From assembly GCF_004368785.1 (NCBI RefSeq), contig NZ_SODM01000007.1, forward strand, positions 248,001 to 312,000: a stretch of DNA of 64,000 bases. The letters are read 5' to 3'. The stretch's first letter is position 1. Every line of letters starts with the position of its first letter. A program made the position numbers and the translations under genes. Below the pieces are notes generated by a model, which saw only the letters and a list, made by a program, of their open reading frames with translations, did no database searches and was not told the DNA's origin. The DNA is from Flavobacterium sp. 270 (GTDB lineage: Bacteria; Bacteroidota; Bacteroidia; Flavobacteriales; Flavobacteriaceae). Shown piece by piece: positions 43,106-53,700 of the stretch.

Positions 43106-45505
43106 TTATTTAACCCACTCCGTTTTAAAAGTGGTTTTTCCATTTAATGGGTTTGCAGTTACTTCAAAATTGTTTCCTTTTTTGGTTACTGTAATGTCTT
43201 GAACTTTATCGCCATCTGGTAAATAGACTTTGGCTTTCGCCGAAGTTGTTGCATCGCTGGCATATACTTTTAAAGTTAATTTACTCCAATCCATATCTTT
43301 TGTAGATTGTGCTAAACCAATGTGAGGCAATGCAGTTCCGTCTTTTACTAAAACTACGATTGGCACATCGCCGGCTTTGATTTTATGCCATCCGGCTTGA
43401 TATACTTTTTTAGTTTGATAATCAATCCAGGTTCCTTCCGGAAGGTAAACATCTCTTTCTGTAACTTCTTCAAAAAGCGGTGCAACCAAAATACTTGATC
43501 CGAATAAATATTCGTTGTCTACTAACCAAGCTCCCGGATCGTTTGGAAATTCTACAAATAAGGCACGCATCATTGGTAATCCTTTTTGAGAACTTTCTTT
43601 GGCTTGCGCGTAGATATATGGCATTAATTCGTAACGCATATTGTCTGCTTTTCTAAATCCTTCCAAGAAATCTTTGCTGTACAACCAAGGTTCGCGCGGA
43701 GGTTCGCCGTGGCTTCTTACGTGTGAAGTAAACATCCCGAATGGCGCCCATCTTCTGTATAAATTCTCTGGTGATTTTGTTGCAAAACCTCCAACATCAT
43801 GACTCCAGAAACTGAAACCGCTTAATCCTAACGAAAGTCCGCCTCTTAATTCTGAAGACATAGCTCCGTTTGAAGTTTCGGCGTCACCGCCCCAATGTAA
43901 TGGGTAACGCTGGCTTCCTGCCCACGTACTTCTTGCCCAGATTAAGGTGTATCCTTTTTCTTTTTGAGTAATTTCTGCAACGGCTTTGTTGTAACGAAGC
44001 GGGTATAAATTATGCTCATAGAAACCTGTACGTCCAGACTTATAAATTCCATCCGGTGGTGCAGCTTCTCCAAAATCTACTTTGAAAACCGAAACGCCCT
44101 GATCGAATAGCTTTTTCAATTTTCCTTGATACCACGTTACAGTTTCTGGGTTTGAAAAATCTAAAACGGCATCTTCGTAAGGAAGATTTCCTTTGCGGTC
44201 TTTTACAGCCAAATCTTTTTCCATAATTTCTGGAAATAACGTGTTCTTTGGTGTGAAATACGGCAATTGCCAAAGACAAATATGAAATCCATCTTCTTTT
44301 AGATCTGACATCATTTTTTGTGCGTCTGGGAAACGAGATTTTGCAAACTCGTAATTGTTTCTCCAATCTACATCAAACCACCCTGTATCGTAATGAATTA
44401 CATCTGTTGGGATTTTATATTTACGAAGGTCTTTTGCTACTTCTCTTCCTTCTTTTTCTGTGAAATAGGTAATACGGCTCATCCAGAAACCGAATGACCA
44501 AAGTGGCGGCATTGCAGCTTTTCCGGTTAGATCTGTATAAGCGTCTAGAATTTCTTTTGGTTCTCCGATAAAGAAAAATAAATCGGCTTCGTCATCGCCA
44601 ATGTACATTTCGTTGGCGCTTCCAAAGTATTTTCCGAAATCTACTGTAATTGGTGTTGAATGATGCATGAAAACGCCATATCCACGGCTGCTCATATAAA
44701 ACGGAACGGGTTTGTACATCGTTTCATTCTGAATTCCATTGGCATCATCTGCCCATAAAACTACTTTTTGTCCGCGTTTGTTGAATTGTGTGAAGGATTC
44801 TCCACAACCAAATATTTTTTCGTCTGGTTCTAAACTAAACGCTGCGCCCATACTTCTCGAATAATCACTGTTTCTGCGAACATACGAAAACGGAAGTGTT
44901 GGCGTATAACTGTTTTTAAAATCGGTATCGTGAAGTGTGCTTGTTAGCAATTTTCCTTTTTCATCGTAGATTTTTACATGCCAAGGTTTTGTCAAAATTT
45001 CTACAGAACCGTGTGCACTTGTATATTTATGACCGCCTTCGATTTTAGAATATTTCCATAATTCAGGATGATTTGGCGCAACGCCGTCAATCAACATCAA
45101 AGACTCTTTTTGTGGATGAAATTGTGGTCCTGAAGTGGTTTTTATTCTGATGGTTCTGTCTGAAACAAATTGAATTTGAAACGGCAAAACCGGAGATTCT
45201 TCGTATTCTGTTGTTGGAAATTCGTTTGCTTTTTCAACATCTGGTTTCATCATCATGTTGTTGAAAGCCTGACGTGTTTTATAGTTGTATCGCAAATATT
45301 TTATGGTTCCTTTTCCTGTTGCCGCATCAAAAGATGCCAGTTCGTCTGCAAAATAAAATGTGTTCAGGTAATTCTGAAAATCTTTGCTGATATCTATAGG
45401 AGCGTTTAAAACGTCTGCATTTTGGATTTGTGCTGTCGCTTTTGGCGTTGCAAAAAATCCTAAAATAACAATCGAAAACAATGCTTTTAGCTGTGTGTTT
45501 TTCAT
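43106..45505 (-). CDS. GH31 alpha-xylosidase
   Basis: The 799-residue protein has a signal peptide (residues 1-25, PKATAQ). It has the GH31 barrel with WSFGFWMSRITYFTE, DVIHYDTGWFDVDWRNN, nucleophile Asp477 in VFKVDFGEAAP and acid/base Asp541 in LHWGGDAETS, then GLSGFSFWSHDVGGF. The WMSRxxYxTE and KxDFGE forms are typical of the YicI-like alpha-xylosidase branch. It would remove xylose from the non-reducing end of xyloglucan oligosaccharides before GH3 acts. Confidence 0.93.
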   Translation of the reverse strand: MKNTQLKALFSIVILGFFATPKATAQIQNADVLNAPIDISKDFQNYLNTFYFADELASFDAATGKGTIKYLRYNYKTRQAFNNMMMKPDVEKANEFPTTEYEESPVLPFQIQFVSDRTIRIKTTSGPQFHPQKESLMLIDGVAPNHPELWKYSKIEGGHKYTSAHGSVEILTKPWHVKIYDEKGKLLTSTLHDTDFKNSYTPTLPFSYVRRNSDYSRSMGAAFSLEPDEKIFGCGESFTQFNKRGQKVVLWADDANGIQNETMYKPVPFYMSSRGYGVFMHHSTPITVDFGKYFGSANEMYIGDDEADLFFFIGEPKEILDAYTDLTGKAAMPPLWSFGFWMSRITYFTEKEGREVAKDLRKYKIPTDVIHYDTGWFDVDWRNNYEFAKSRFPDAQKMMSDLKEDGFHICLWQLPYFTPKNTLFPEIMEKDLAVKDRKGNLPYEDAVLDFSNPETVTWYQGKLKKLFDQGVSVFKVDFGEAAPPDGIYKSGRTGFYEHNLYPLRYNKAVAEITQKEKGYTLIWARSTWAGSQRYPLHWGGDAETSNGAMSSELRGGLSLGLSGFSFWSHDVGGFATKSPENLYRRWAPFGMFTSHVRSHGEPPREPWLYSKDFLEGFRKADNMRYELMPYIYAQAKESSQKGLPMMRALFVEFPNDPGAWLVDNEYLFGSSILVAPLFEEVTERDVYLPEGTWIDYQTKKVYQAGWHKIKAGDVPIVVLVKDGTALPHIGLAQSTKDMDWSKLTLKVYASDATTSAKAKVYLPDGDKVQDITVTKKGNNFEVTANPLNGKTTFKTEWVK

Positions 45506-45530
45506 TGGTTGTTTTATTTATTTTTTCCAA

Positions 45531-45618
45531 CCTGCAAGGTTTCCAAAACCTTGTAGGTTTAATTTTTTTACTTATTCCAGACTTATTTATACCTACAAGG
45601 TTTTGGAAACCTTGCAGG
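45531..45618. repeat. 28-bp perfect inverted repeat between GH31 and GH2 genes
   Basis: CCTGCAAGGTTTCCAAAACC plus TTGTAGGT (45531-45558) is exactly mirrored at 45591-45618. Each arm itself contains AAGGTTT and AAACCTT self-complementary words. It lies 12 bases after the GH2 stop codon. Confidence 0.85.
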
Positions 45619-45629
45619 AGTTGGAATCA

Positions 45630-48119
45630 TTATTCTGCTGTAATTACAATTGCAGCTTCTTTTAATCCATTCGCTTTAGCGGTCAATTCTAATCTTCCTG
45701 TTTTATTACTGGATTGTATTATCACCAAACATTTTCCGTTTAATGCGGTGTGTTTTGTGCCTTTGTACGATTCGTGACTTACCGGATCACCGCTGCAAAC
45801 GCCGACAATTTTTCCATTTCCTTTTAATGAAAATTGAATTTCGTTATTGGCATTTGGAGCTAAAGTTCCTTTATCGTCTAAAATATCAACGGTGACAAAA
45901 GACAAGTCGTTTGCATCTGCTTTTATCGTACTTCTGTCTGCTGTTAGTTTTAAGTTTGAAGGATTTCCAGCTGTTTTGATTTCGGTTTCTAAAACTGTTT
46001 TTCCGTTTTTACGAGAAACTGCTTTTAGTGTTCCGGGTTGAAAAGGAACTTTCCACATTACATGTAAATCATCTCCTTTTTTACTTCTAATTCCAACTGA
46101 TTTTCCGTTTAAGAAAAGTTCAACCTCATCTGCATTATTATAATATGCCCAAACGTCAACGGTTTGTCCGGTTTTCCAGTTCCAATGTGGGAAAATGTGC
46201 AGCACGGTTTTGTCTGTCCATTCGCTTTGGTACATATAATACACATCTTTCGGAAAACCGGCTAAATCTACAATTCCGAAATAAGAACTTACAGACGGCC
46301 ATTCGTACGGAGTTGGTTCACCGATATAATCAAAACCTGTCCAAATGTACATTCCAGAAAGGAAATCGTATTTTTTGATTACTTTCCAAGTTGCTTCGTG
46401 CGTAGAACCCCACGGTGCCTGAACCTGATCGTAAGCCGAAACAGTGTTTCCTGGATTTCCTTCTGTAAATTTAAGATCCCATCTTACCGGCCATTTTTTT
46501 ATAGTATCTGAAACAGCGTCATAATAACCTCGTGTTTCTAAACCTGAAGTTGTTTCGGTTGCAATAAACGGAACTCCCGGGAAGTTTTTTTGATGATATT
46601 GATAAGTTTGATGTGCATAATTGTATCCGATAAGATCTAACGCACCTGATTTTGCAATGGGATTAAATTGAACATTTTTTTGCTCAAATTGTAAAGTTAC
46701 CGCATCAATATTCATATTTACCGGCGGATTCATCGCTGCGGTAACTGGTCTAGTTTTATCGTATTGACGTGTTATTACAGCCAATTCTTTTGCAATTGTT
46801 ACACCGCTTTCGTCCCATTGCTGCGGAATTTCATTTCCGATACTCCACATAAAAACACTTGGATGATTTCGGTCTCTCAATAATTGATCAACTAAATCTT
46901 TTTTGTGCCATTTGTCCCAATCGTTTCCGTAATCGTATTTGGTTTTGCTTTGTTTCCACATGTCAAAAGCTTCATCCATGACAATGAAACCCATTTTATC
47001 ACAAAGTTCTAAAAGTTCAGGAGCGGGAGGATTGTGTGAAGTTCTGATTCCGTTTACGCCCATTCCTTTTAGGATTTCCAATTGACGTTCGATGGCTCGC
47101 GTGTTAATTGCAGAACCTAACGGTCCTAAATCATGATGCATGCAAACTCCTTTTATTTTGACTTGTTTTCCATTCAAAATAAAACCTTTGTTTACATCAA
47201 ACTTAAAATCTCTGATTCCGAAATTAGTTTTGTATTGATCTATAATTTTATCGTCAAGCGAAATTTCTGTAACTGCTGTATACAATTCTGGTTTTTCAAC
47301 TGACCATAAAACAGGATTTTCAACTTCGCTTAATTGCTTTATTGTCTGATTTGCATTTGCACCAATTATAATATTTTGGGTAACGGATGTTACTTTGGTA
47401 TCTTCTTTAAAAATAGTGGTGGTAATTGTTGCTTTTTTTGATTCTGAATTTTGATTTTGAATTGTAGTTTCAAAATTTACCGAAGCTTTTTCAGCCGTAA
47501 CTTTTGGAGTTGTAATGTAAGTTCCCCATTGCGCTACGTGCAGTTTATCGGTAGTTTCTATCCAGACATTTCTAAAAATTCCAGAACCAGAATACCAACG
47601 TGAATTGGGTTGTTTTGAGTTATCAACCTTCACAATTATTTCGTTGTTTTTGTCTCCGTAATTTAGGTATTTGGAAATTTCATATTGAAAACCAATGTAA
47701 CCGTTTGGACGTTTTCCTAAATAATGTCCGTTGATCCAGACTTCGCTGTTTTTGTAAACGCCGTCAAAAGTTATTGAAGTTACTTTTGTGCTGTCTTCGG
47801 CATTTACTTTAAATGTTTTTTTGTACCAGCCTAAGCCTCCATTCAGCGATCCACCTCCGTAACCTGCCGGACTTTTTTCATCAAATTTTCCTTCGATGCT
47901 CCAATCGTGCGGTACATTTAGCGTACGCCATTTTGTTGTGGCACCAATGGTATCTTTATCTGCAATACTATCGTTTAGGTGAAAGCTCCAATCTGAATTA
48001 AAAGAAACTTTTCGATCGACAAAAACATCTTCTTTTTTGCTGCAAGAACTTAATAAAATACCCGCAGTTAACATTAACAATGATACTGTTTTACTTATTT
48101 TTTTTCTTTTATTCGTCAT
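45630..48119 (-). CDS. GH2 beta-galactosidase-like lipoprotein
   Basis: The protein has a lipoprotein signal (LLMLTAGILLSSCSKK) when started at the ATG at 48119. GH2 domains follow in order: the sugar-binding domain (NVPHDWSIEG, SGIFRNVWIE), the immunoglobulin-like domain, then the barrel with VCMHHDLGPLGSA, GIRTSHNPPAPELLELCD, acid/base Glu in MWSIGNEIPQQWD and the likely nucleophile in FIATETTSGLE. C-terminal sandwich domains of DUF4982 type follow. It would remove beta-galactose from xyloglucan side chains after defucosylation. Confidence 0.92.
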   Translation of the reverse strand: MTNKRKKISKTVSLLMLTAGILLSSCSKKEDVFVDRKVSFNSDWSFHLNDSIADKDTIGATTKWRTLNVPHDWSIEGKFDEKSPAGYGGGSLNGGLGWYKKTFKVNAEDSTKVTSITFDGVYKNSEVWINGHYLGKRPNGYIGFQYEISKYLNYGDKNNEIIVKVDNSKQPNSRWYSGSGIFRNVWIETTDKLHVAQWGTYITTPKVTAEKASVNFETTIQNQNSESKKATITTTIFKEDTKVTSVTQNIIIGANANQTIKQLSEVENPVLWSVEKPELYTAVTEISLDDKIIDQYKTNFGIRDFKFDVNKGFILNGKQVKIKGVCMHHDLGPLGSAINTRAIERQLEILKGMGVNGIRTSHNPPAPELLELCDKMGFIVMDEAFDMWKQSKTKYDYGNDWDKWHKKDLVDQLLRDRNHPSVFMWSIGNEIPQQWDESGVTIAKELAVITRQYDKTRPVTAAMNPPVNMNIDAVTLQFEQKNVQFNPIAKSGALDLIGYNYAHQTYQYHQKNFPGVPFIATETTSGLETRGYYDAVSDTIKKWPVRWDLKFTEGNPGNTVSAYDQVQAPWGSTHEATWKVIKKYDFLSGMYIWTGFDYIGEPTPYEWPSVSSYFGIVDLAGFPKDVYYMYQSEWTDKTVLHIFPHWNWKTGQTVDVWAYYNNADEVELFLNGKSVGIRSKKGDDLHVMWKVPFQPGTLKAVSRKNGKTVLETEIKTAGNPSNLKLTADRSTIKADANDLSFVTVDILDDKGTLAPNANNEIQFSLKGNGKIVGVCSGDPVSHESYKGTKHTALNGKCLVIIQSSNKTGRLELTAKANGLKEAAIVITAE

Positions 48120-48243
48120 GTTGTTGGTGCTTTTTATTTTTAATATTATTATAAACATACCGATAAATGACTAAAAATCAATTATCGGCAGTTTAAAATT
48201 AATAATAACCTATTAACATTTCGTTGTTATTTCAGCTTATTGG

Positions 48244-49104
48244 TTATCGTTTTGGTTTGTAATGGAAAACGATTAAACAAACTCCTTCGCCGGTTCTACT
48301 TTGATTACGAATTACGGCTAAGCGTAATGAATTATCGGTAAGTTCAACCAATTTTACGCTGTTCCAAATAGCGCAGTCTCCATAGTAATCTCCTCCGTAA
48401 AGCATTTCTACACCTCCGTTAAAAACCAATTTATTGTTGGCGATATCAAGACCGTATGTTCCTGTTTTGTTTGTCTGAGCAGCGGTTGTAAGTGCCGTTT
48501 GTTTTACTGTAGTGTTGTAACCTCCATTTAAATCAAAATACATTTCGCCCCAATCTTTGCTTGGCATAATCCATGAATTACTTGCATAATCTGGAAACCA
48601 GTTCCAGTTGTCTCCAGTTTTTCCAGGATAATCTAAACCAGCCCAGCCAACCGGATCTATAAAATCTAAAACCCAGGTTTTTCCGGTTACACCGTTTGTT
48701 AGCATTTTCCATTTTGGGTCGCTGAAATACGTTTCGTCATTTTGTGCAATATCCAATGTTACCGGTGGTGCATCTACAGAACCTCCTCTTGTGTAAGCTG
48801 TAAAATAAATCGTGTACTTTCCTGCAAAGGGAAGCGTAACCTGATCGTCGCTTTTATTAGAATGCCCTAATTCATTTCCTCTTGCATCTACATATCTCCA
48901 ATACGGCACTACGGCAGGATCTTCATTTTTTAGAATAACAATGTTTTTATTCGTGGTATTTTGTGTCACCGAAAACTTAACGGTTGAAGGTGTTAATGTT
49001 ACTTCTGGCAGGCTCTCACGATCTTCTACTGCCTCGCATGAGAATAATAGCGAACTTATGGTTATTGCTGCTATTAAAATATATAATATACGTTTCATAA
49101 TCAT
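48244..49104 (-). CDS. Surface glycan-binding lipoprotein of the PUL (SusE/F position)
   Basis: The 286-residue protein has a lipobox (SSLLFSCEAV) and a PKD-like beta-sandwich (VTLPFAGKYTIYFTAYTRGG) at about residues 40-120. A C-terminal domain rich in Trp and Asp follows (WAGLDYPGKTGDNWNWFPDY). It directly follows susD, the position of SusE/SusF or SGBP-B genes, whose products bind glycan on the cell surface. The sequence is not a close SusE, so only position and export support the role. An ATG at 49098 is an equally good start. Confidence 0.78.
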   Translation of the reverse strand: MIMKRILYILIAAITISSLLFSCEAVEDRESLPEVTLTPSTVKFSVTQNTTNKNIVILKNEDPAVVPYWRYVDARGNELGHSNKSDDQVTLPFAGKYTIYFTAYTRGGSVDAPPVTLDIAQNDETYFSDPKWKMLTNGVTGKTWVLDFIDPVGWAGLDYPGKTGDNWNWFPDYASNSWIMPSKDWGEMYFDLNGGYNTTVKQTALTTAAQTNKTGTYGLDIANNKLVFNGGVEMLYGGDYYGDCAIWNSVKLVELTDNSLRLAVIRNQSRTGEGVCLIVFHYKPKR

Positions 49105-49118
49105 TTGTTTTTAGTTAA

Positions 49119-50720
49119 TTACCAACCTGGATTTTGTGAAATAGTTCCGTTTGAAAGTACTATTTGAGATTGCGGTAATGGGAACCAGCCTTGTGTTTCT
49201 GTTCTAAAAGTTACATTAAACTGAGCATCGGCATTTGTATTGTCAATTGCAGCTTTAGTAACATCCATTCCTTGTCTGATTAAGTCAAAATAACGTAATC
49301 CCTCTAGTGCTAATTCTAACTGACGCTCTTTCATGATTGCCGGAACAGTAAAATTAGCCGTTGTTAATCTGTGGTTTGTATCTTTAAAAGCTCTGTCACG
49401 AACTCTGTTGATATCTGCTAATGCAAGTCCTGGATTTCCTTCAAAATTCAATTCAGCAGCCATTAACAATACATCAGAAAAACGAATAATTGCATAATCC
49501 TGATAGTTATCAATTTGAAAGTTTCCACCGTTTGCCTCTACGATACTTGTTCCTGCATCATTGTTTATCGGACAGTATTTTTTCCAAGAATATCCTGTGT
49601 ACTGACGTTGTTCTCTTGCCACGGCATCAAAGTTTAAAGGATTTCCTTTGTAGGTCTCATTTTTATAATCAATAATTGTTGCATCTCTACGTGTATCTCC
49701 CGGCTCGTAAGCATTGTATAATTTTGGCGTTACGGTTGCTCCTCCCCATCCTGTTGCATAAGGTCCGATCGCGCCGCCACGAGGTGCAATATCTACCTGA
49801 AAACGGTTTCCTTCGTTTAAGTTCCAATCTCCTTTTCCTGAACCGTTAAAACGAACAGCCCAAACCATTTCTGTATTGTCTTCTCCAGCAAATTTATCGA
49901 AAGACGCTGCAAGCCAAAGATTAGCAAAATCCGAAACCAGATTGTGTCCGCTGTTGCTTACTGCATCATTGATATAAGTTACAGCTTGTGCTTTGGTTAC
50001 AACTCCAGCCAAATCTACTTTTTTGTAATATCCTGTGTAGAACAAAAAGGTTCTTGCTAAATACGCTTCTGCAGCCCATTTTGTAATACGTCCGTAATTG
50101 GCATTTCCTGTTTGAGAATAATTGTCTGTGCTTAAATTATCTGCAGCAAATTTTAAATCGTTACCAATTAATGCATACGTTACTTCTGCAGATTGTCTTG
50201 GTAGTAAAAATTCGCTTGCTGCAATTGTATGATCTAAAGGCACGATATCGCCAAACATTTTTGCTGCCATAAAATGGAAATGCGCTCTTAAAAAACGAGC
50301 TTCTGCTTCGTATCTGGTTTTTAGTGCTGTATCTGTTCCCCAGTTTACTTTACTTAGATTTTCAAGTAAAATGTTGGCTCTGTAAATTCCTAAATAAGCA
50401 TATTTCCAAACATCGGCATTCATTTCTTTATTCGAAACAAATAAAAATCGATCCCATTCTATATCAGACTGAGCATCGGCAATACCATATCCTCCAAAAC
50501 AATCATCAGATGCCTGCTCGCTAATTAATAAAGGTCCTCCGTAAGCTTCACGCTGCAATACATCATAAATTGCAACTAATCCCTGATAAGCGTCTGCCGG
50601 TGTTTTATAAAAATTCTCTTCAACTTTGGTTGTAGAAGGTTCTGTGTCTAAAAAATCACCAGAACAAGCTCCTAAAACGAATAAGCTTGAGATAGCAAAT
50701 AATTTTATATATGTTTTCAT
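49119..50720 (-). CDS. SusD/RagB-family nutrient-binding outer-membrane lipoprotein
   Basis: SusD proteins form the lid on SusC and deliver oligosaccharide. The protein has a lipobox (SLFVLGACSGDFL) and family blocks FLDTEPSTTKVEENFY, EARFLRAHFHFMAAKMFGDI, RITKWAAEAYLARTFLF, YAIIRFSDVLLMAAELNF, INRVRDRAF and KERQLELALEGLRYFDLIRQ. I use the ATG at 50720, since an extension to 50729 would require a TTG start. The gene is 12 bases downstream of the susC stop. Confidence 0.95.
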   Translation of the reverse strand: MKTYIKLFAISSLFVLGACSGDFLDTEPSTTKVEENFYKTPADAYQGLVAIYDVLQREAYGGPLLISEQASDDCFGGYGIADAQSDIEWDRFLFVSNKEMNADVWKYAYLGIYRANILLENLSKVNWGTDTALKTRYEAEARFLRAHFHFMAAKMFGDIVPLDHTIAASEFLLPRQSAEVTYALIGNDLKFAADNLSTDNYSQTGNANYGRITKWAAEAYLARTFLFYTGYYKKVDLAGVVTKAQAVTYINDAVSNSGHNLVSDFANLWLAASFDKFAGEDNTEMVWAVRFNGSGKGDWNLNEGNRFQVDIAPRGGAIGPYATGWGGATVTPKLYNAYEPGDTRRDATIIDYKNETYKGNPLNFDAVAREQRQYTGYSWKKYCPINNDAGTSIVEANGGNFQIDNYQDYAIIRFSDVLLMAAELNFEGNPGLALADINRVRDRAFKDTNHRLTTANFTVPAIMKERQLELALEGLRYFDLIRQGMDVTKAAIDNTNADAQFNVTFRTETQGWFPLPQSQIVLSNGTISQNPGW

Positions 50721-50732
50721 CGTTTTCAAAAT

Positions 50733-53700
50733 TTAAAAGTTAACATTAAGACCCATCATGTATGTTCTTGGCTGTGGATAATATCCTACGTCGATTCCTT
50801 TTGCCCACGGTTGTGTTAAGTTACCGTTGCTGTCTCTGGCCGTGTTTCCAAAACCAATTTCAGGATCCATACCTTTGTATTTTGTAAAGGTGTAAAGGTT
50901 ATTAGCCGCAACATACAATCTGAATTTGCTGAAGAAACTCAATTTGCTGGTCAGCTTTGTTAAGTCACAGCCCAAAGTTGCATTCTTGATTCTGAAGAAA
51001 TCTGCATTTTGAACATACAAATCAGAAAACTTAGTGTAATTTCCATTAGAATCTGTTCCGTAAGTTACTCTTGGAACTCTGTTAGAACTTCCTTCTGTAG
51101 TCCATCTGTTTAAGATATCAGTAGTATAATTGGTGTAACCACGAGTTGGATCGTGAATTCCGAAAACATTTTGGCTTCCAGAAACGCCATACGTATTAAT
51201 GCTAAAATCAAATGCTTTGTACGACAAGTCAAAATTTAAACCATAAGTAAAATCAGGATTTGGATCTCCAACTTTCGTTTTATCATTAGCATCGATTTTT
51301 CCATCTCCGTTTAAATCTACAAAACGAACGTCTCCCGGCTGTGCTGCAGGTTGTGCACTTGCTGCAACTTCGGCAGCATTTTGGAAAATTCCAGCTGTTT
51401 TTAATCCGTAGAAATAACCAATTGGCTGTCCAACCTCAACACGATTTAACTCATCTGTTCCCTGAAACAATAAGTTTGGATCTCCGTGAATGATTCCTTC
51501 ACTGTTGGCAACTCTGATTACTTTGTTTTCATTATGAGAAATATTCGCATTTACAGCAAAATTCCAGTTTTCTCCAATTTTTGTGTGATATCCTAATGCA
51601 AGCTCAACACCTTTATTTTGAATATCTCCCCCGTTGATATAAGGAGCTGTTGCACCTGCATAAACCGGAATAGAAGCCAGAACTAGCCAGTCTTTTGTTT
51701 TCTTATCGTAATAATCAAACGTTAGATTAAAATTATGGAACAATGTTGCATCAAAACCAAAATCTAACTGCTCTGAAGTTTCCCATTTTAAGTCAGGATT
51801 TGAAAGCTGATCTGGGCTTGCTCCTGTTTGCAATGTTTCTGTTCCTGTACCAAAGTGGTAGTTTTTATTGTATGAACTAATGGTTGACATATAAGAAAAA
51901 GCAGGAATTTGGTCGTTACCATTTTGTCCCCAGCTTGCTCTTAGTTTTAAGGTGTTTAAAACTTTATTTTCTTTGAAGAAACTTTCTTTGTCAACATTCC
52001 AACCTGCAGAAACAGAAGGGAAATATCCGTATCGGTTTGAAGAAGCAAAGTTTGACGAACCGTCTCTTCTTAAAGTTGCGGTAAATAAATATTTGTTGTT
52101 GTAATCATACAATAAACGTCCGAAATAAGATTGAATTCCGTAATCTGCACGATTTCCTTTTACTGTATTTGATGTCTGATCTGTAGCATTGCTTAAATAG
52201 GCATGTGCAAAATCATCAAAAGTTAGGTTTTTACCTGTTCCTTCCATAAAATCAGAAGTATTTTTTTTGGCAGAAGTACCCAATAAAACATCAAAATTAT
52301 GAACTCCGTTTAAAGTTGCTTTGTATTGTAAAGTGTTTTCAAAAATCCAACCTAAAGATTTAGTTGCATTTTGAGTTACGCTGGAAACGGTGTTATTATC
52401 GTTTGAAGAAAGAGAATAAACCGGCTTGAATGAACGGTAATTACTGTCTGACATATCTACACCAAAACTCGTTCTATAGGTAAAATTCTTTAAGAACTTT
52501 AATTCTGCAAAAATGTTCCCTACGTAACGGTTTGATTTTGTTTCATTAAAGTTATTGTAGTATAATGATCCTAAAGGATTACTGATGTCTGCTGAGATTG
52601 AAGAATGAGCAAAACCTCCATTGGCATCATAAGCCGCATCAATTGGCGCAGCGTTTAAAAAGCTTCTGATCGCATTACTGTAAATTCCCTGATCTGCTAC
52701 ACCAGAACTTTTGATATTAGCAAAAGAGAAGTTTTCTCCAATTTTTAAATGATCTTCAATTACTTCTGAAGTTGAATTTACACTAAAAGTAACACGGTCA
52801 TATTGAGACTGATTTGTTGCAGCACCAATCATTCCTTCTTGTCCGTAATACGAAATTCCGGTTGCAATTGTAGATTTTTTATCGCCTCCGCTAATGGTAA
52901 GTGAGTGATTTTGTTTTAATGCACCATCTTTAAACAAATCGTCCTGCCAGTCATGATTTGGAAGTCCGGCAATTTGGGCTTGTGTGTATAATGGTGTAAG
53001 ACCAGAATTTACACGAGCCTCATTCATAATGGTTGTGTACTCTTGTGTGTTTAATAAATCCAGTTTTTTAGCTACTTGCTGAAAACCGGTGTAACTATTA
53101 AATGCCACATTAATTTTTCCTTCTTTTCCTTTTTTAGTCGTTACCAAAATAACACCGTTTGCCGCTCTAGCTCCGTAGATAGAACCTGCAGAGGCGTCTT
53201 TAAGAACGTCGATTCTTTCTATAGAAGACGGATCAAGATACCCGATTCCGTTATCAACAACAACACCATCAACCACATAAAGTGGTGTGTTGTTTCCTGC
53301 TGTTCCTACTCCACGAATGTTTACTGCCATTCCTGCTCCCGGCTGTCCAGACGTTGAGGTAACATTTACACCTGCTGCCTGACCTTGTAAAGCATTTACA
53401 ACATCCAGAGTTGCAACTTGCTGAATGTCTTTACCAGAAACTAAAGATGTTGCTGCAGTATTTACCTTTTTCTTTTGTGTACCGTAACCGATAACCACAA
53501 TTTCTTTAAGCTCTGCTGTTTCTGTCTGTAGTACAACATTGATTACTTTTTGAGTTCCAACAGTAACTTTCTGTGTTTTGTAACCCATAAAACTGATTAC
53601 TAATACGTCACCCGTTTTTGCTTCCAATTTATAAAGTCCGTCAAAATCGGTTGCAGTACTTGTTTTTGTTCCCTGTATGGCAACACTAGCTCCCGGTACT

